Shown: positions 47,808-55,058 of the stretch, one piece after another
Layout: each line of letters begins with the position of its first letter
How positions within the stretch are numbered: position 1 is the first letter of the stretch
Source: a virus
DNA length: 61,440 nt
Reading direction: 5' to 3' (one strand)
IMG/VR virus record: IMGVR_UViG_3300050821_001277
Coordinates: 1-61,440 of that record
Program-made: the position numbers and the translations under genes
The notes under the pieces: model-generated
The model's database searches: none
What the model was told of the DNA's origin: nothing
The model's input: only the letters and a program-made list of their open reading frames with translations

Positions 47808-48155
47808 TCAGGAGAGTATATTATTACCCATTTTCTCCAATGCAACGAGCGCATGGTAGGCTAGTCTCGCATAAGTTTCCTCGCCAGACAGGCCCATACA
47901 CTCCGCTTGTCTCAACGATGCGCGTATGATTGGGCAGGATCGAGACCGCAACCACCTCCTTAACCCGTCAGCCGTTTCAATACTCTGCGCATCTTCAGCT
48001 GTTTTCGCCTCAATCCTCCATGCCGGAAAAGCTAACTCCTGAATGCCGTTTTCACCGCAGAGACCGCAAAATTTGGAATGGTGAGCCTCCGGTACTAGGG
48101 CTTTGTCCCCCGTGGATACAACCCGTCGCCTGCTTTCCGCGCTACGGTCGCGCAC
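47808..48155 (-). CDS. CxxC protein, 115 aa
   Basis: Start uncertain: GTG 48155 is the first possible codon in frame and lacks a ribosome site. HSKFCGLCGENGIQELAFPA is one metal-binding knuckle, followed by a helical region (ETYARLAYHALVALEKMGNN). Convergent with the gene at 47398. Confidence 0.5.
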   Translation of the reverse strand: MRDRSAESRRRVVSTGDKALVPEAHHSKFCGLCGENGIQELAFPAWRIEAKTAEDAQSIETADGLRRWLRSRSCPIIRASLRQAECMGLSGEETYARLAYHALVALEKMGNNILS

Positions 48156-48256
48156 CGGATGGTAGGCATTTGTTTAAGGCTCACCATGATAGGCTCGGTT
48201 TCCCTGCCTACACAGCCTTTGCGGCTTGCGCCACTTGTTCATAAGCTCTTGTCCAA

Positions 48257-48448
48257 TTAAACGACAGCCGCCGAGTGCAAAGGCTTTGTCCAGTTAGGGT
48301 TACCAGCTTTTTCTCGCTTGCTGATCGTTGCGGGTGCGCCACATTTGCGGCAGCGTTTAGGCTCAGGCGCGTTCTTGCGCGGAAACCACTTATGCCCACA
48401 TTCGCATTTGAGATAGCCGTCTGGTGTTTTGTGGTACATAGCAGTCAA
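48257..48448 (-). CDS. Zinc-ribbon protein, 63 aa
   Basis: LKCECGHKWFPRKNAPEPKR, CRKCGAP: two CxC/CxxC knuckles about 18 residues apart, a classic ribbon. TTG 48448 or ATG 48439 start. A 100-bp stretch to the next gene holds only small ambiguous ORFs. Confidence 0.65.
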   Translation of the reverse strand: MTAMYHKTPDGYLKCECGHKWFPRKNAPEPKRCRKCGAPATISKREKAGNPNWTKPLHSAAVV

Positions 48449-48810
48449 ACCAGCGAGAATGCTGCGGTGTGATCCTCGCTGGACCTTGCGCTGTGTGCGA
48501 TTGGCCTATCCTCTGGAGAACCGCCTGAGACTTGAATTCCCGTTTCGCCGGATTCAAGGCCACAGCCCCTTTCGAATCCGTGTCGGCACCCTTTACTCTC
48601 AGCCGCCTCGGGTGCGAAATGTCCGTCAGTTTCTCCTCAGTCTTACAGGCCGCTCTGTTTGTGGAATGTCTCTCGACGTTCCCGCCGATGAAAATACCGT
48701 ATCACATTCCGCACAATTCGTGCAAGGCAAAAATATCCACAGCGCAACTCGTTGAAAACAAGACGAAGATAGTGCTTGCACGTTTTGGGGGAATTGTGTA
48801 TATTCTTCGC
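48449..48810. promoter_or_regulatory. Divergent regulatory gap, 362 bp, with HNH promoter
   Basis: No convincing gene. A 32-codon Cys-rich minus-strand frame ([14 protein letters not shown]) begins with TTG near 48732 and is not called. At 48776-48804 TTGCAC-N17-TATATT forms a good sigma-70-type plus-strand promoter. The -10 box ends 6 bp before the HNH ATG, so the message would start at or very near that ATG. Confidence 0.6.
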
Positions 48811-49197
48811 ATGGTTTGGGTTTGCAAACATTGTGGCTCTACTGAGACGTATCAAAACGCCAAGAGATGGCTACGCTGCAAACCTTGTACCAGAAAGCAA
48901 ATCGACACGATCCAAGGGGTGCCTTTGTACTCGACTTGGAAAGATATGAAGGGTCGCTGCTACAATCCGCGCAATCGTGGTTACAAATATTATGGAGCGC
49001 GGGGAATTACGGTTTGCGAAAGATGGCTAAAGTCCTTTGACGCATTCCGGGAAGATATGGGACCAAAGCCGAAAGGATTCACTTTGGAGCGCATCGACAA
49101 TGATGGAAATTACGAGCCATCCAATTGCCGCTGGGCTTCATGGATGGATCAGGCTAAAAATCGGCGGCCCAAAGGTACTGCGCTGGTATCTTGTTAG
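48811..49197 (+). CDS. HNH endonuclease with N-terminal zinc knuckle
   Basis: 128 residues. [11 protein letters not shown] and LRCKPC give a zinc ribbon. [50 protein letters not shown] is the pattern of small phage HNH nucleases (DNA nicking or cutting, often free-standing homing enzymes). ATG 48811 is fixed by the promoter position. A longer open frame upstream (from 48532) is non-coding. Confidence 0.85.
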   Translation: MVWVCKHCGSTETYQNAKRWLRCKPCTRKQIDTIQGVPLYSTWKDMKGRCYNPRNRGYKYYGARGITVCERWLKSFDAFREDMGPKPKGFTLERIDNDGNYEPSNCRWASWMDQAKNRRPKGTALVSC

Positions 49198-49222
49198 GAC
49201 GCGTCACACTCGGGAGGCAAAA

Positions 49223-49408
49223 ATGACGCAAAGAACTGAAGATTATCGAGCGATTGGGCATGACGGTGCAATGTGCGCGATGATTGCGCGGCACGATCCG
49301 TTTAATTCCCACGAGGTATTTAGCATCCAGCAAGTTGCCGATCAGATAGCCGTTGCCGACATTATCGACACGCTGCGACTCGACAGCATCCAGAGAGTGG
49401 GGCGGTGA
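49223..49408 (+). CDS. Hypothetical protein, 61 aa
   Basis: ATG 49223 after CTCGGGAGGCAAAA; the same leader-plus-ATGACGCA start recurs at 50029, 50369 and 52331. Helical (FSIQQVADQIAVADIIDTLR). Function unknown; first of a long tiny-gene operon. Confidence 0.65.
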   Translation: MTQRTEDYRAIGHDGAMCAMIARHDPFNSHEVFSIQQVADQIAVADIIDTLRLDSIQRVGR

Positions 49409-49411
49409 GCG

Positions 49412-49615
49412 ATGGAAACCGCCCTTGTAGCAGTCCACTGCCCCTCTCACAACGTTGGAATGGTTCCACGTCCGCTTGACCGTCAATCGCCTGAGACACG
49501 ATGGTGCGGCGCTTGGTGGGACTGCCCAGAATTTAGGTGTGGATGCTCGATTCTTTTCGAGTCGCCAGAATTGCGGGCGCAATTGAAGGAGATGGGTGAC
49601 GCCCGTTTCCAATAG
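49412..49615 (+). CDS. Cys-containing small protein, 67 aa
   Basis: CPSHNVGMV, WCGAWWDCPEFRCGC: five Cys and a His arranged for metal binding, followed by a short acidic helix. 3 bp after the preceding stop. Function unknown. Confidence 0.6.
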   Translation: METALVAVHCPSHNVGMVPRPLDRQSPETRWCGAWWDCPEFRCGCSILFESPELRAQLKEMGDARFQ

Positions 49616-49663
49616 GCTCTGTACGTGCGTCTCCGCGCGTGCGGAGCGTCGGCGCGTCGAAGT

Positions 49664-49756
49664 ATGCGTAACGCATTGGGTATGTATCCCACAAAGAGCG
49701 GCACGTTCGGATCAGGCGAAAATGACCTCGACGATCCAGAGGGAGAATGTTCGTGA
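49664..49756 (+). CDS. Microprotein, 30 aa
   Basis: ATG 49664 to TGA 49756, sequence MRNALGMYPTKSGTFGSGEN then an acidic end with one Cys. Its stop overlaps the next start (GTGA). Weak support because of length. Confidence 0.35.
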   Translation: MRNALGMYPTKSGTFGSGENDLDDPEGECS

Positions 49757-49833
49757 GTTGTGAAACATGGCAGTTTGTGGCGTTCTTATTCGGTATTGCG
49801 TTTACGTTGGTTTGGCTGCGAGGCGTGAAATGA
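49753..49833 (+). CDS. Single-span membrane microprotein, 26 aa
   Basis: GTG 49753 after GAGGGAGAATGTTC. WQFVAFLFGIAFTLVWL is one membrane helix with a positive end (RGVK). It ends in ATGA with the next gene. Likely an inner-membrane microprotein; role unknown. Confidence 0.5.
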   Translation: MSCETWQFVAFLFGIAFTLVWLRGVK

Positions 49834-50012
49834 CCACATTTGAAGACTGGATGATCACCAAGCAGATCAAGGATGATGAGCAATATGATCGCACTCGGCA
49901 AAAGCTACTAAATGCGCCTCAGTTGCCAGAACACTTCAACAGCTACGAGGACATCGCTGAATGGTGTGCCGAATACTCGGTTTGGTGGAAAACGCGCATG
50001 ACCTTGCCGTAG
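49830..50012 (+). CDS. Hypothetical protein, 60 aa
   Basis: ATG 49830 fixed by overlap with the membrane microprotein. Acidic and helical (FEDWMITKQIKDDEQYDRTR, YEDIAEWCAEYSVWWKTRM). Downstream, 50013-50135 holds only a 13-codon frame (from ATG 50018) and a copy of the CTCGGGAGG leader; no gene called there. Confidence 0.6.
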   Translation: MTTFEDWMITKQIKDDEQYDRTRQKLLNAPQLPEHFNSYEDIAEWCAEYSVWWKTRMTLP

Positions 50013-50135
50013 AGACACACTCGGGAGGGGATGAAAAATGACGCAGTTGCTCGATTGAGCGAAAAGCCGTAAACACTAGTCGAGTCGAAGAGATTGAAAG
50101 GCTGGACGGTTGGGGGACGAAAGGAAAACACAGTT

Positions 50136-50372
50136 ATGAGCACTGAGCGCCGCTGTGATCGCTGCGGATCGCGAACCACACTAGAGGGTAACATTCGCCT
50201 CCTGCCTCACGATTGGCTTGCCATCTCGTACTACGAGCGCCCATTCATTGAGAATAGCATCCCTTCAACCACGGAAAGGGATTTGTGCAGGGCGTGCAAA
50301 GGGGAGTTTTGGACGTTTATACAGCGCCGTGTAGCTCACGGCTCCGCGCCACAAGGAGAGGAAACAAAATGA
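50136..50372 (+). CDS. Zinc-ribbon protein, 78 aa
   Basis: CDRCGSRTTLEGNIRLLPHD, then DLCRACKGEFW: two CxxC knuckles roughly 38 residues apart, the distance of a zinc ribbon with a large loop. Start ATG 50136. Ends in ATGA. Confidence 0.7.
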   Translation: MSTERRCDRCGSRTTLEGNIRLLPHDWLAISYYERPFIENSIPSTTERDLCRACKGEFWTFIQRRVAHGSAPQGEETK

Positions 50373-50587
50373 CGCAAGCAAGAATTCGTGCATTGAACCG
50401 CGAACGGCCGCGACTTGAGCATTATGAAAAGACTTTTCCAGAACTCTACGCCGCACTCGAAGCCGCATTGCCGCTGCTCGATTATCCAAAATGCCGGATG
50501 GGACACGGCGACGATTGCCCCGGATGTCAAGCCCGTAAAGCAATAGCGTTAGCTGAGGCCGCACTCAAGAAAGCGAAGGGATTATGA
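50369..50587 (+). CDS. Hypothetical protein with CxxC site, 72 aa
   Basis: ATG 50369 overlaps the previous stop and follows AGGAGAGGAAACAA. Helical (LEHYEKTFPELYAALEAALP), then CRMGHGDDCPGCQARKAIAL, a C-H-C-C cluster of the sort seen in short phage zinc proteins. Ends in ATGA. Confidence 0.65.
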   Translation: MTQARIRALNRERPRLEHYEKTFPELYAALEAALPLLDYPKCRMGHGDDCPGCQARKAIALAEAALKKAKGL

Positions 50588-50769
50588 TCGAATCGGAACA
50601 TAGGCGAATCGACTTTTACTTAGATGCGGCGAAACGACAAGGCTACCATCATTCGGAATGCTCTTGCGGCAAATGGAATTTCTATTCTCCAGCCACGAAT
50701 GCAATGGTGCGTGCTGCCAAGCTACGAGCTGGATTTAATAAGCATGTCAGACAAGTGAAGGACGCCTAA
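50584..50769 (+). CDS. Hypothetical protein, 61 aa
   Basis: ATGA start. RIDFYLDAAKRQGYHHSECS, CGKWNFYSP: HH...CxC motif may bind a metal. Stop overlaps the next ATG as TAATG. Confidence 0.6.
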   Translation: MIESEHRRIDFYLDAAKRQGYHHSECSCGKWNFYSPATNAMVRAAKLRAGFNKHVRQVKDA

Positions 50770-50918
50770 TGAGCACAGAAACCAACGAAGTTCATAAGAT
50801 CGCGCGGGACGCCGTGGTTAAGACGCTCGTTGAGACGCCGGAAGATCGCAACAAGCGCGTTTTGCGGGAAGGCCTGGATTCATGGCTGGTCAATCGTTGC
50901 CAGCCGAGGGAGAATTGA
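50769..50918 (+). CDS. Helical microprotein, 49 aa
   Basis: ATG 50769 fixed by TAATG coupling. Charged helix (VHKIARDAVVKTLVETPEDR) and a C-terminal amphipathic end. No family recognised. Confidence 0.55.
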   Translation: MSTETNEVHKIARDAVVKTLVETPEDRNKRVLREGLDSWLVNRCQPREN

Positions 50919-50920
50919 AA

Positions 50921-51229
50921 ATGAAGCGCTTCATCATTATTGAATGCAACGATCGAATGTCTACGATGTTCGTCGCGGTCCACGAGGGCGAATCTATTTG
51001 CATGACGCCGCTTGTTTTGAACGATCTTCCCGACCAATGCCGTGCCGCTACAAAGGCTATTCCCGTTGACAATATCGTGGATTGCCCCATTCACAAGGAA
51101 GAACTCCTTGCAGTACTAGACAAATATGTATTTCATAGCGATTGGCCGGGGGATAGAGATTGGCATGGAAACCGCGTGCACGAATTGAGGTCCGATGCCG
51201 AGATGGCGGCAAGAAAGGGGAAGGCATGA
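50921..51229 (+). CDS. Hypothetical protein, 102 aa
   Basis: MKRFIIIECNDRMSTMFVAV opens a beta-rich protein with Cys at three positions; a helical C-terminus follows (HELRSDAEMAARKGKA). ATG 50921 after GAGGGAGAATTGAAA. Function unknown. Confidence 0.6.
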   Translation: MKRFIIIECNDRMSTMFVAVHEGESICMTPLVLNDLPDQCRAATKAIPVDNIVDCPIHKEELLAVLDKYVFHSDWPGDRDWHGNRVHELRSDAEMAARKGKA

Positions 51230-51414
51230 AAATTGTTACTGAGCACGTCTATCCCGCTATTCCTATTCGCGAATTCGATTGGTGCGCCTACGACGATGAC
51301 ACCTACGAACCGAGCGACGGCGAAGAACCGGGCGGGATTATCGGCTTTGGCGCAACCGAGCAGGAAGCCATCGCAGACTTTAAGGAGCAGTGGGAAGAAA
51401 AGGGGGAGGCATGA
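51226..51414 (+). CDS. Small acidic protein of a common phage/plasmid family
   Basis: 62 residues. MKIVTEHVYPAIPIREFDWC, AYDDDTYEPSD, IGFGATEQEAIADFKEQWEE. The phrase P-I-x-x-R-x-x-D-W then G-x-G-A-T-E-x-E-A-I-A-D is typical of a widespread small family of unknown function. Coupled by ATGA on both sides. Confidence 0.8.
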   Translation: MKIVTEHVYPAIPIREFDWCAYDDDTYEPSDGEEPGGIIGFGATEQEAIADFKEQWEEKGEA

Positions 51415-51623
51415 GCATTGCACCGTACTACATTCGGGCAATTATTGACGCCCATACAATTCCAAAGCCGGACATTTCATCGACTACGCTAGAAGAACTG
51501 GAGCGCGATGGAATGATACAAAAAACCTCGGCGGGCAATTGGATCACCACGGCAAAAGGGAGGGCTTATGTAGAAGCACTCATGGAAGTGCCCATGCCTA
51601 TACAGAAATGGGTGCAGCCATGA
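51411..51623 (+). CDS. Small winged-helix-like protein, 70 aa
   Basis: LEELERDGMIQKTSAGNWIT, TAKGRAYVEAL resembles the wing part of small winged-helix proteins in which a helix is followed by GxI and a beta hairpin. DNA binding possible but not shown. ATGA start, 4-bp overlap downstream. Confidence 0.6.
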   Translation: MSIAPYYIRAIIDAHTIPKPDISSTTLEELERDGMIQKTSAGNWITTAKGRAYVEALMEVPMPIQKWVQP

Positions 51624-51751
51624 GCCTAACCTGGGAACCAAAGCCTGAGCCCCGAGTCATCGCCTTCAACGCCTACGGCTTGAAGTGTTTGGCCTTTAGC
51701 CTCTTCTGCTGGGCCGCGTGCGCAGCGATTGTTTGGGAGTGGCTGCGATGA
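51620..51751 (+). CDS. Membrane microprotein, 43 aa
   Basis: MSLTWEPKPEPRVIAFNAYG then LKCLAFSLFCWAACAAIVW: one membrane helix with three Cys, short basic end. ATGA coupling on both sides. Confidence 0.5.
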   Translation: MSLTWEPKPEPRVIAFNAYGLKCLAFSLFCWAACAAIVWEWLR

Positions 51752-51825
51752 AGGGCTGGGGCGCACCACTTCTCATTGCCCTGATTGTGCTTTACTGCTG
51801 GGCGAGGCTCTATTGGCTATGGTGA
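51748..51825 (+). CDS. Membrane microprotein, 25 aa
   Basis: ATG 51748 overlaps the previous stop. GAPLLIALIVLYCWARLYW is one membrane helix rich in aromatics. The end overlaps the next start by 7 bp. One of four membrane microproteins in this operon. Confidence 0.45.
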   Translation: MKGWGAPLLIALIVLYCWARLYWLW

Positions 51826-52025
51826 GAATCCCCGACAAGGACCGCTGCATCGCCATTGTTTCTTCTAAACTAGCCGTCAATGTCGGTAAGCGCTGCGTCA
51901 ATAGAGCGATTCGTGCAATGGAAAGAAGGGATCAGATCAAGCATTACGAGAGCGGAATTCGACCCAACTCATTTTGTTGCCCGACTCACGCTTGGACTTG
52001 GCCTTGGGGCGGAATTCAAAGGTGA
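51819..52025 (+). CDS. Hypothetical protein, 68 aa
   Basis: Helical basic body (VGKRCVNRAIRAMERRDQIK), then SFCCPTHAWTWPWG with Cys and His close together. ATG 51819 inside the end of the previous ORF. Function unknown. Confidence 0.55.
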   Translation: MVRIPDKDRCIAIVSSKLAVNVGKRCVNRAIRAMERRDQIKHYESGIRPNSFCCPTHAWTWPWGGIQR

Positions 52026-52120
52026 GGCGCACTGACCCATTGTCGTGGCCGATTCGCGCCCTGCTTATTCTGTGGGCTCTGGTGGTGCTGTACATCTTGG
52101 GATTAGGGAGGCATCTGTGA
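52022..52120 (+). CDS. Membrane microprotein, 32 aa
   Basis: GTG 52022. PLSWPIRALLILWALVVLYI then LGLGRHL is one membrane helix with charged flanks. Coupled both sides, the next start being GTG 52117. Confidence 0.45.
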   Translation: MRRTDPLSWPIRALLILWALVVLYILGLGRHL

Positions 52121-52329
52121 TCGCCCATTTCTTCCCCTCCGAACTCACGCCACTTGACGAGGCCCGAGGCTATGCCATGTGCATGATAGTAAGCGCAGTT
52201 TCGGATGCCTCCGCTTATTCGTGGCAGCAAGCCCTGAGGGCCGTACCGCAAGAACCGCTGGAATCTGACATGGAACTCGATGCCGTTATTTTGCAGTACC
52301 TGGAAGTGCTGCAAAGGGATTGGAACTGA
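52117..52329 (+). CDS. Hypothetical protein, 70 aa
   Basis: GTG 52117 is chosen because it overlaps the previous stop (GTGA). Helical (LDEARGYAMCMIVSAVSDAS, MELDAVILQYLEVLQRDWN). No motif recognised. Confidence 0.55.
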   Translation: MIAHFFPSELTPLDEARGYAMCMIVSAVSDASAYSWQQALRAVPQEPLESDMELDAVILQYLEVLQRDWN

Positions 52330-52330
52330 A

Positions 52331-52534
52331 ATGACGCAAGAATGGTTTTGTGAAGCGTGCAACTCTATCGGAAGAACTAGAATGCGCAAGGACATAGACG
52401 TTTACAGCGGGGCCAGAGCAATTATTGATTCTCATACCCGAATATCGCCGAGATGCCCTGTTACCTCTGGCAAGATTCGCGTTCGTGCCGAAGGACTTTC
52501 GCAGGCCGATTGGGATAAAGTGTGTCGCCGATGA
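52331..52534 (+). CDS. Hypothetical protein, 67 aa
   Basis: ATGACGCA start, as in several other genes of this operon. FCEACNSIGRTRMRKDIDVY with one CxxC, then a beta/turn region and a short helix ending VCRR. Overlaps the last gene of the operon by 4 bp. Confidence 0.55.
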   Translation: MTQEWFCEACNSIGRTRMRKDIDVYSGARAIIDSHTRISPRCPVTSGKIRVRAEGLSQADWDKVCRR

Positions 52535-52725
52535 CTCCCCGCCTAGACTTCCGCTACCCGAAAGAGCGCGTCTTGCTCGATTCCGCCACTATGAGGCTTA
52601 GGAGGCTGCTGGAAAACAATGGCCCCGACCACGCATCTTTCAGAATTATCGCTGCAAACCCCATTTCCGCCCTCGGACAGGCCATTGTAGCGATTGCCAA
52701 GGCCGTCGTGCTGGCTTCGCGCTAG
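52531..52725 (+). CDS. Last gene of rightward tiny-gene operon, 64 aa
   Basis: ATG 52531 overlaps the previous stop. RLRRLLENNGPDHASFRIIA and a hydrophobic helix (SALGQAIVAIAKAVVLA) near the end. Its TAG shares CTAG with the convergent NinG-like gene. Confidence 0.55.
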   Translation: MTPRLDFRYPKERVLLDSATMRLRRLLENNGPDHASFRIIAANPISALGQAIVAIAKAVVLASR

Positions 52726-53186
52726 AAAGGCAATTCTGGGGGAATAGGCATGTACTTTACCTCTCGGCCCGGCGGATCGGGTTCCTTCTTCCACTCGTGC
52801 TTTAGTACGCAGATGAGTTCCTTCATATCGAACTTTGCCGATGTCTCTCGCGCAATCTGTTTCAGTCGTTCAATCCTGCCGGGAAAAGTCACTTCAACCC
52901 ATTGATAAAACTCATGTTCGTAGAGATGCGCCCAAAACAGGTGATGGTTGCGGCAGATCGGCAGGCGGTTGTCTTCGTGATAACGGATTGAGGCGTACAT
53001 CCCGCCCTTTCTGAGAATGTGGGCACCTTGCAGCCCTCCTCCGCACCGCACGTTCGGGATGTGGGCCAAGATGCAGCGTTCACCATAAATCTTGAAGGCT
53101 ATGGCTGTGGCCCAGGCATCGGCTTCATCAACAAGTTTCTGGTGTGCGCTCTTGCGTTTAATCGGCTTCTTACTCTTGATTCGCAT
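52722..53186 (-). CDS. NinG/Rap-like recombination nuclease
   Basis: 154 residues. Basic start (RIKSKKPIKRKSAHQKLVDE), then GERCILAHIPNVRCGG, LQGAHILRKGGMYASIRYHE and DNRLPICRNHHLFWAHLYEH, the HNH-like arrangement of lambda NinG (Rap), a Holliday-junction-directed nuclease. It fits a region that encodes ERF and YqaJ recombination proteins. Last gene of the early leftward operon. Confidence 0.8.
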   Translation of the reverse strand: MRIKSKKPIKRKSAHQKLVDEADAWATAIAFKIYGERCILAHIPNVRCGGGLQGAHILRKGGMYASIRYHEDNRLPICRNHHLFWAHLYEHEFYQWVEVTFPGRIERLKQIARETSAKFDMKELICVLKHEWKKEPDPPGREVKYMPIPPELPF

Positions 53187-53420
53187 TCAGTCTCCTGCCT
53201 CAACCCGATACCACGGCCTGAAATTGATGAATTCCGCCATGCCGTGCGCCGGATGCGCGTCTCTGCGACCAGCACAACGGCACATTAACCATTCTGGCCC
53301 TAAGAGAATTTCTTGCCGAGGGGTTGCGAGATATCGTGCGGTCGCTTCCTTTTGAGCGAGACTGTTTTGTCGAGCCTCCGTGGAGCGATTGTAACTTCTG
53401 GTCCCAGTGCCATAGGTCAT
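53187..53420 (-). CDS. Hypothetical protein, 77 aa
   Basis: ATG 53420 overlaps the HNH stop (ATGA). Basic N-terminal half (TGTRSYNRSTEARQNSLAQK), then EWLMCRCAGRRDAHPAHGMA with CxC and two His. Possibly metal-binding. Unknown. Confidence 0.6.
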   Translation of the reverse strand: MTYGTGTRSYNRSTEARQNSLAQKEATARYLATPRQEILLGPEWLMCRCAGRRDAHPAHGMAEFINFRPWYRVEAGD

Positions 53421-53842
53421 TGTTCTACCTCCCACGCTTGTTCTAGCGCTCCATCAACCGCTTGCCACGGCACGCCGCGACTCTTGGCGACTGCTATCTG
53501 CTGCGCTTGCAATGCCGCCTGCTCATCCATGAACTCGTCCCACTCTTTCTTGTCCGCGATTTCTTTGATGTTCTGCATGTAGTAAGCCTGCTTTGCCGAC
53601 ACCCAGCCGTGATCACGTTCCCCAACAATCAGCAGGTTCCAGTGTCGCTGGTCTAGCTTGCAGCCGTCACGATGGTGGACCTGCTCGTCTTTCGTTAGCT
53701 CCCGGCCCAGTATTGCAGCGGCAACGATCCGGTGAACGTACTCATGGCGGCAAGGCCCAGCGGTGACGCGGAGGTAACCCTTCGTCGTCTTCGCGGTCGT
53801 GCCTGCTCCACGGTTAGGAGTTGGCTTGCGCTTTATGCTCAT
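53417..53842 (-). CDS. HNH_3-type endonuclease
   Basis: 141 residues from ATG 53842. GYLRVTAGPCRHEYVHRIVA, EQVHHRDGCKLDQRHWNLLI is the HNH_3 core (H...HHxDG...N...L) of free-standing phage HNH nucleases. A long helical C-terminus follows (IADKKEWDEFMDEQAALQAQ). Likely a homing or recombination nuclease. Confidence 0.85.
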   Translation of the reverse strand: MSIKRKPTPNRGAGTTAKTTKGYLRVTAGPCRHEYVHRIVAAAILGRELTKDEQVHHRDGCKLDQRHWNLLIVGERDHGWVSAKQAYYMQNIKEIADKKEWDEFMDEQAALQAQQIAVAKSRGVPWQAVDGALEQAWEVEQ

Positions 53843-54017
53843 CGATAGGGCACTCTGCCGTTCGCTTAACACTTAAACTCCGGCGATTATCCACGGAATA
53901 ACCACCGCCAAAGTCTACGATGCAGCGGCATTCGTCGGCCAAAATAGTCCTCCCGTCGTCCTGCTTGTAGACGGATCGCACATACTTTCCCACTCGCTCG
54001 AAACTTATTCCGCTCAT
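53814..54017 (-). CDS. Hypothetical protein, 67 aa
   Basis: ATG 54017 after GGGAGGGAAAG. FERVGKYVRSVYKQDDGRTI, LADECRCIVDFGGGYSVDN gives a beta-rich protein. Overlaps the HNH gene by 29 bp in another frame. Unknown. Confidence 0.6.
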   Translation of the reverse strand: MSGISFERVGKYVRSVYKQDDGRTILADECRCIVDFGGGYSVDNRRSLSVKRTAECPIDEHKAQANS

Positions 54018-54220
54018 CTTTCCCTCCCGAAAAAGAACTGATTGCTGTTGCTCCAACTCTCGCCCACATTTGCAGGCCTTACCTTACTCCTCGCCTGCCT
54101 TGACCTCTCGCTCACACATCGTAAACAACGCCTTTGTGAGTCCTGCTTGCATTTACGCTGCGACTCGGAGAATAAGCCTGCAAACTTCTCCTGCTCGCAG
54201 CCGCCGCAAAAGAGCTTCAT
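54014..54220 (-). CDS. Zinc-finger-like protein, 68 aa
   Basis: MKLFCGGCEQEKFAGLFSES, KCKQDSQRRCLRCVSE: four or five Cys in two knuckles, basic. ATGA start. Nucleic-acid binding is likely but inferred. Confidence 0.65.
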   Translation of the reverse strand: MKLFCGGCEQEKFAGLFSESQRKCKQDSQRRCLRCVSERSRQARSKVRPANVGESWSNSNQFFFGRER

Positions 54221-54453
54221 CGCTGACCCGAAAAGTCGAGTATTGCCGTAAGTGTATATTCAACAATTCTGTAGTCGAAACCTCTCCGTTTTGGGTATGC
54301 TTCGGCTAAGTGGCGACTGTAGAATTGTTTTCGATGCACGGGGTACCAGGAATTCTTCCCTGTGAAACTCCATTCAATGATCCACAGTCTACGACTGTAT
54401 TTAGATTCCTCCACCGACTCCGCATCTTTTGTAAACCCATCATGAATTAACAT
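54217..54453 (-). CDS. Hypothetical protein, 78 aa
   Basis: RRLWIIEWSFTGKNSWYPVH then QFYSRHLAEAYPKRR, FDYRIVEYTL: a compact alpha/beta protein with a strand-helix-strand pattern. It follows the methylase stub. Unknown. Confidence 0.65.
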   Translation of the reverse strand: MLIHDGFTKDAESVEESKYSRRLWIIEWSFTGKNSWYPVHRKQFYSRHLAEAYPKRRGFDYRIVEYTLTAILDFSGQR

Positions 54454-54466
54454 TTTTATGAGCCTT

Positions 54467-54517
54467 TCATCCGTGGTAGATCGTAATCCCCGCGTGAGGT
54501 CCGTAATATGGCTTCAT
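54467..54517 (-). pseudogene. 16-codon stub resembling the start of a DNA methyltransferase
   Basis: ATG 54517 overlaps the previous stop (ATGA). The 16 codons read MKPYYGPHAGITIYHG and then stop. The same opening (PYYxxxxxTIYHGD) is the usual N-terminus of N6-adenine/N4-cytosine phage methyltransferases, where the next residue is Asp. The rest of such a gene is absent; this is probably what a deletion left. Confidence 0.55.
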
Positions 54518-54672
54518 TTCCTGCGTCCTTGCCCCAGCGCCGTCCAGTGCTCATTCTCGATATGCCAAATTAGCATTTCAAGACTGTCGAACTCTGCCTT
54601 GCACTGCGGTTCTTTCGCTGGTCCTCCGCCGACCCTCTTGTTTGTTTCGTGGATGCCGCAGATGAACTTCAT
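54514..54672 (-). CDS. C2H2-like zinc finger microprotein, 52 aa
   Basis: ATG 54672 overlaps the preceding stop (ATGA), with AAGGA nine bases upstream. KFICGIHETNKRV then CKAEFDSLEMLIWHIENEH: Cys and HxxxxH placed as in C2H2 fingers. Small DNA- or protein-binding role inferred. Confidence 0.65.
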   Translation of the reverse strand: MKFICGIHETNKRVGGGPAKEPQCKAEFDSLEMLIWHIENEHWTALGQGRRK

Positions 54673-54809
54673 CTTACCCATTCCTTGCGCACGTCCCGCC
54701 ATGCCACGTGGCCATTCTCATCTTTCAGAAGTACATGCCGCCAGCCCGGAAACGAGCACGGATGCTCGCCTACAATCTGCTGCCCGATGTACCAGCCGCC
54801 GCTAATCAT
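54669..54809 (-). CDS. Hypothetical protein, 46 aa
   Basis: ISGGWYIGQQIVGEHPCSFP, GWRHVLLKDENGHVAWRDVR. Reads as a small beta protein and its ATGA overlap with the zinc finger supports it. No ORF of this size would usually be annotated. Confidence 0.55.
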   Translation of the reverse strand: MISGGWYIGQQIVGEHPCSFPGWRHVLLKDENGHVAWRDVRKEWVR

Positions 54810-54824
54810 GCCAGCCTCGCTTCC

Positions 54825-55058
54825 TCACGCTTTCCTTCGCCATGCCCGCCGCAGTTCTTTCTCCCGCAGAGAACTGGAAACTTCTTGCCCAGCCTTGTTT
54901 GCCACACGACAGCGGTACACTTTCGGGGCAACGACGGAACTAAATGCAGGGTTTTCATATGGGTCTACCCTTTCGTTGTCGGAGGTTTGCCACGCTTTCA
55001 GCGACCAAACTACCCAATACTTGTTGAGACTTAGAGGCGTCCATACAAGTTCGCTCAC
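54825..55058 (-). CDS. Hypothetical protein, 77 aa
   Basis: LNKYWVVWSLKAWQTSDNER, ENPAFSSVVAPKVYRCRVAN, ending in a very basic helix (LREKELRRAWRRKA). Overlaps the replication-type gene by 4 bp. Unknown. Confidence 0.6.
   Translation of the reverse strand: MSELVWTPLSLNKYWVVWSLKAWQTSDNERVDPYENPAFSSVVAPKVYRCRVANKAGQEVSSSLREKELRRAWRRKA

Noticed and set aside
48532-48810. Upstream extension of the HNH gene
   Set aside because: A good promoter ends just before ATG 48811 and the extension has no homolog-like pattern.
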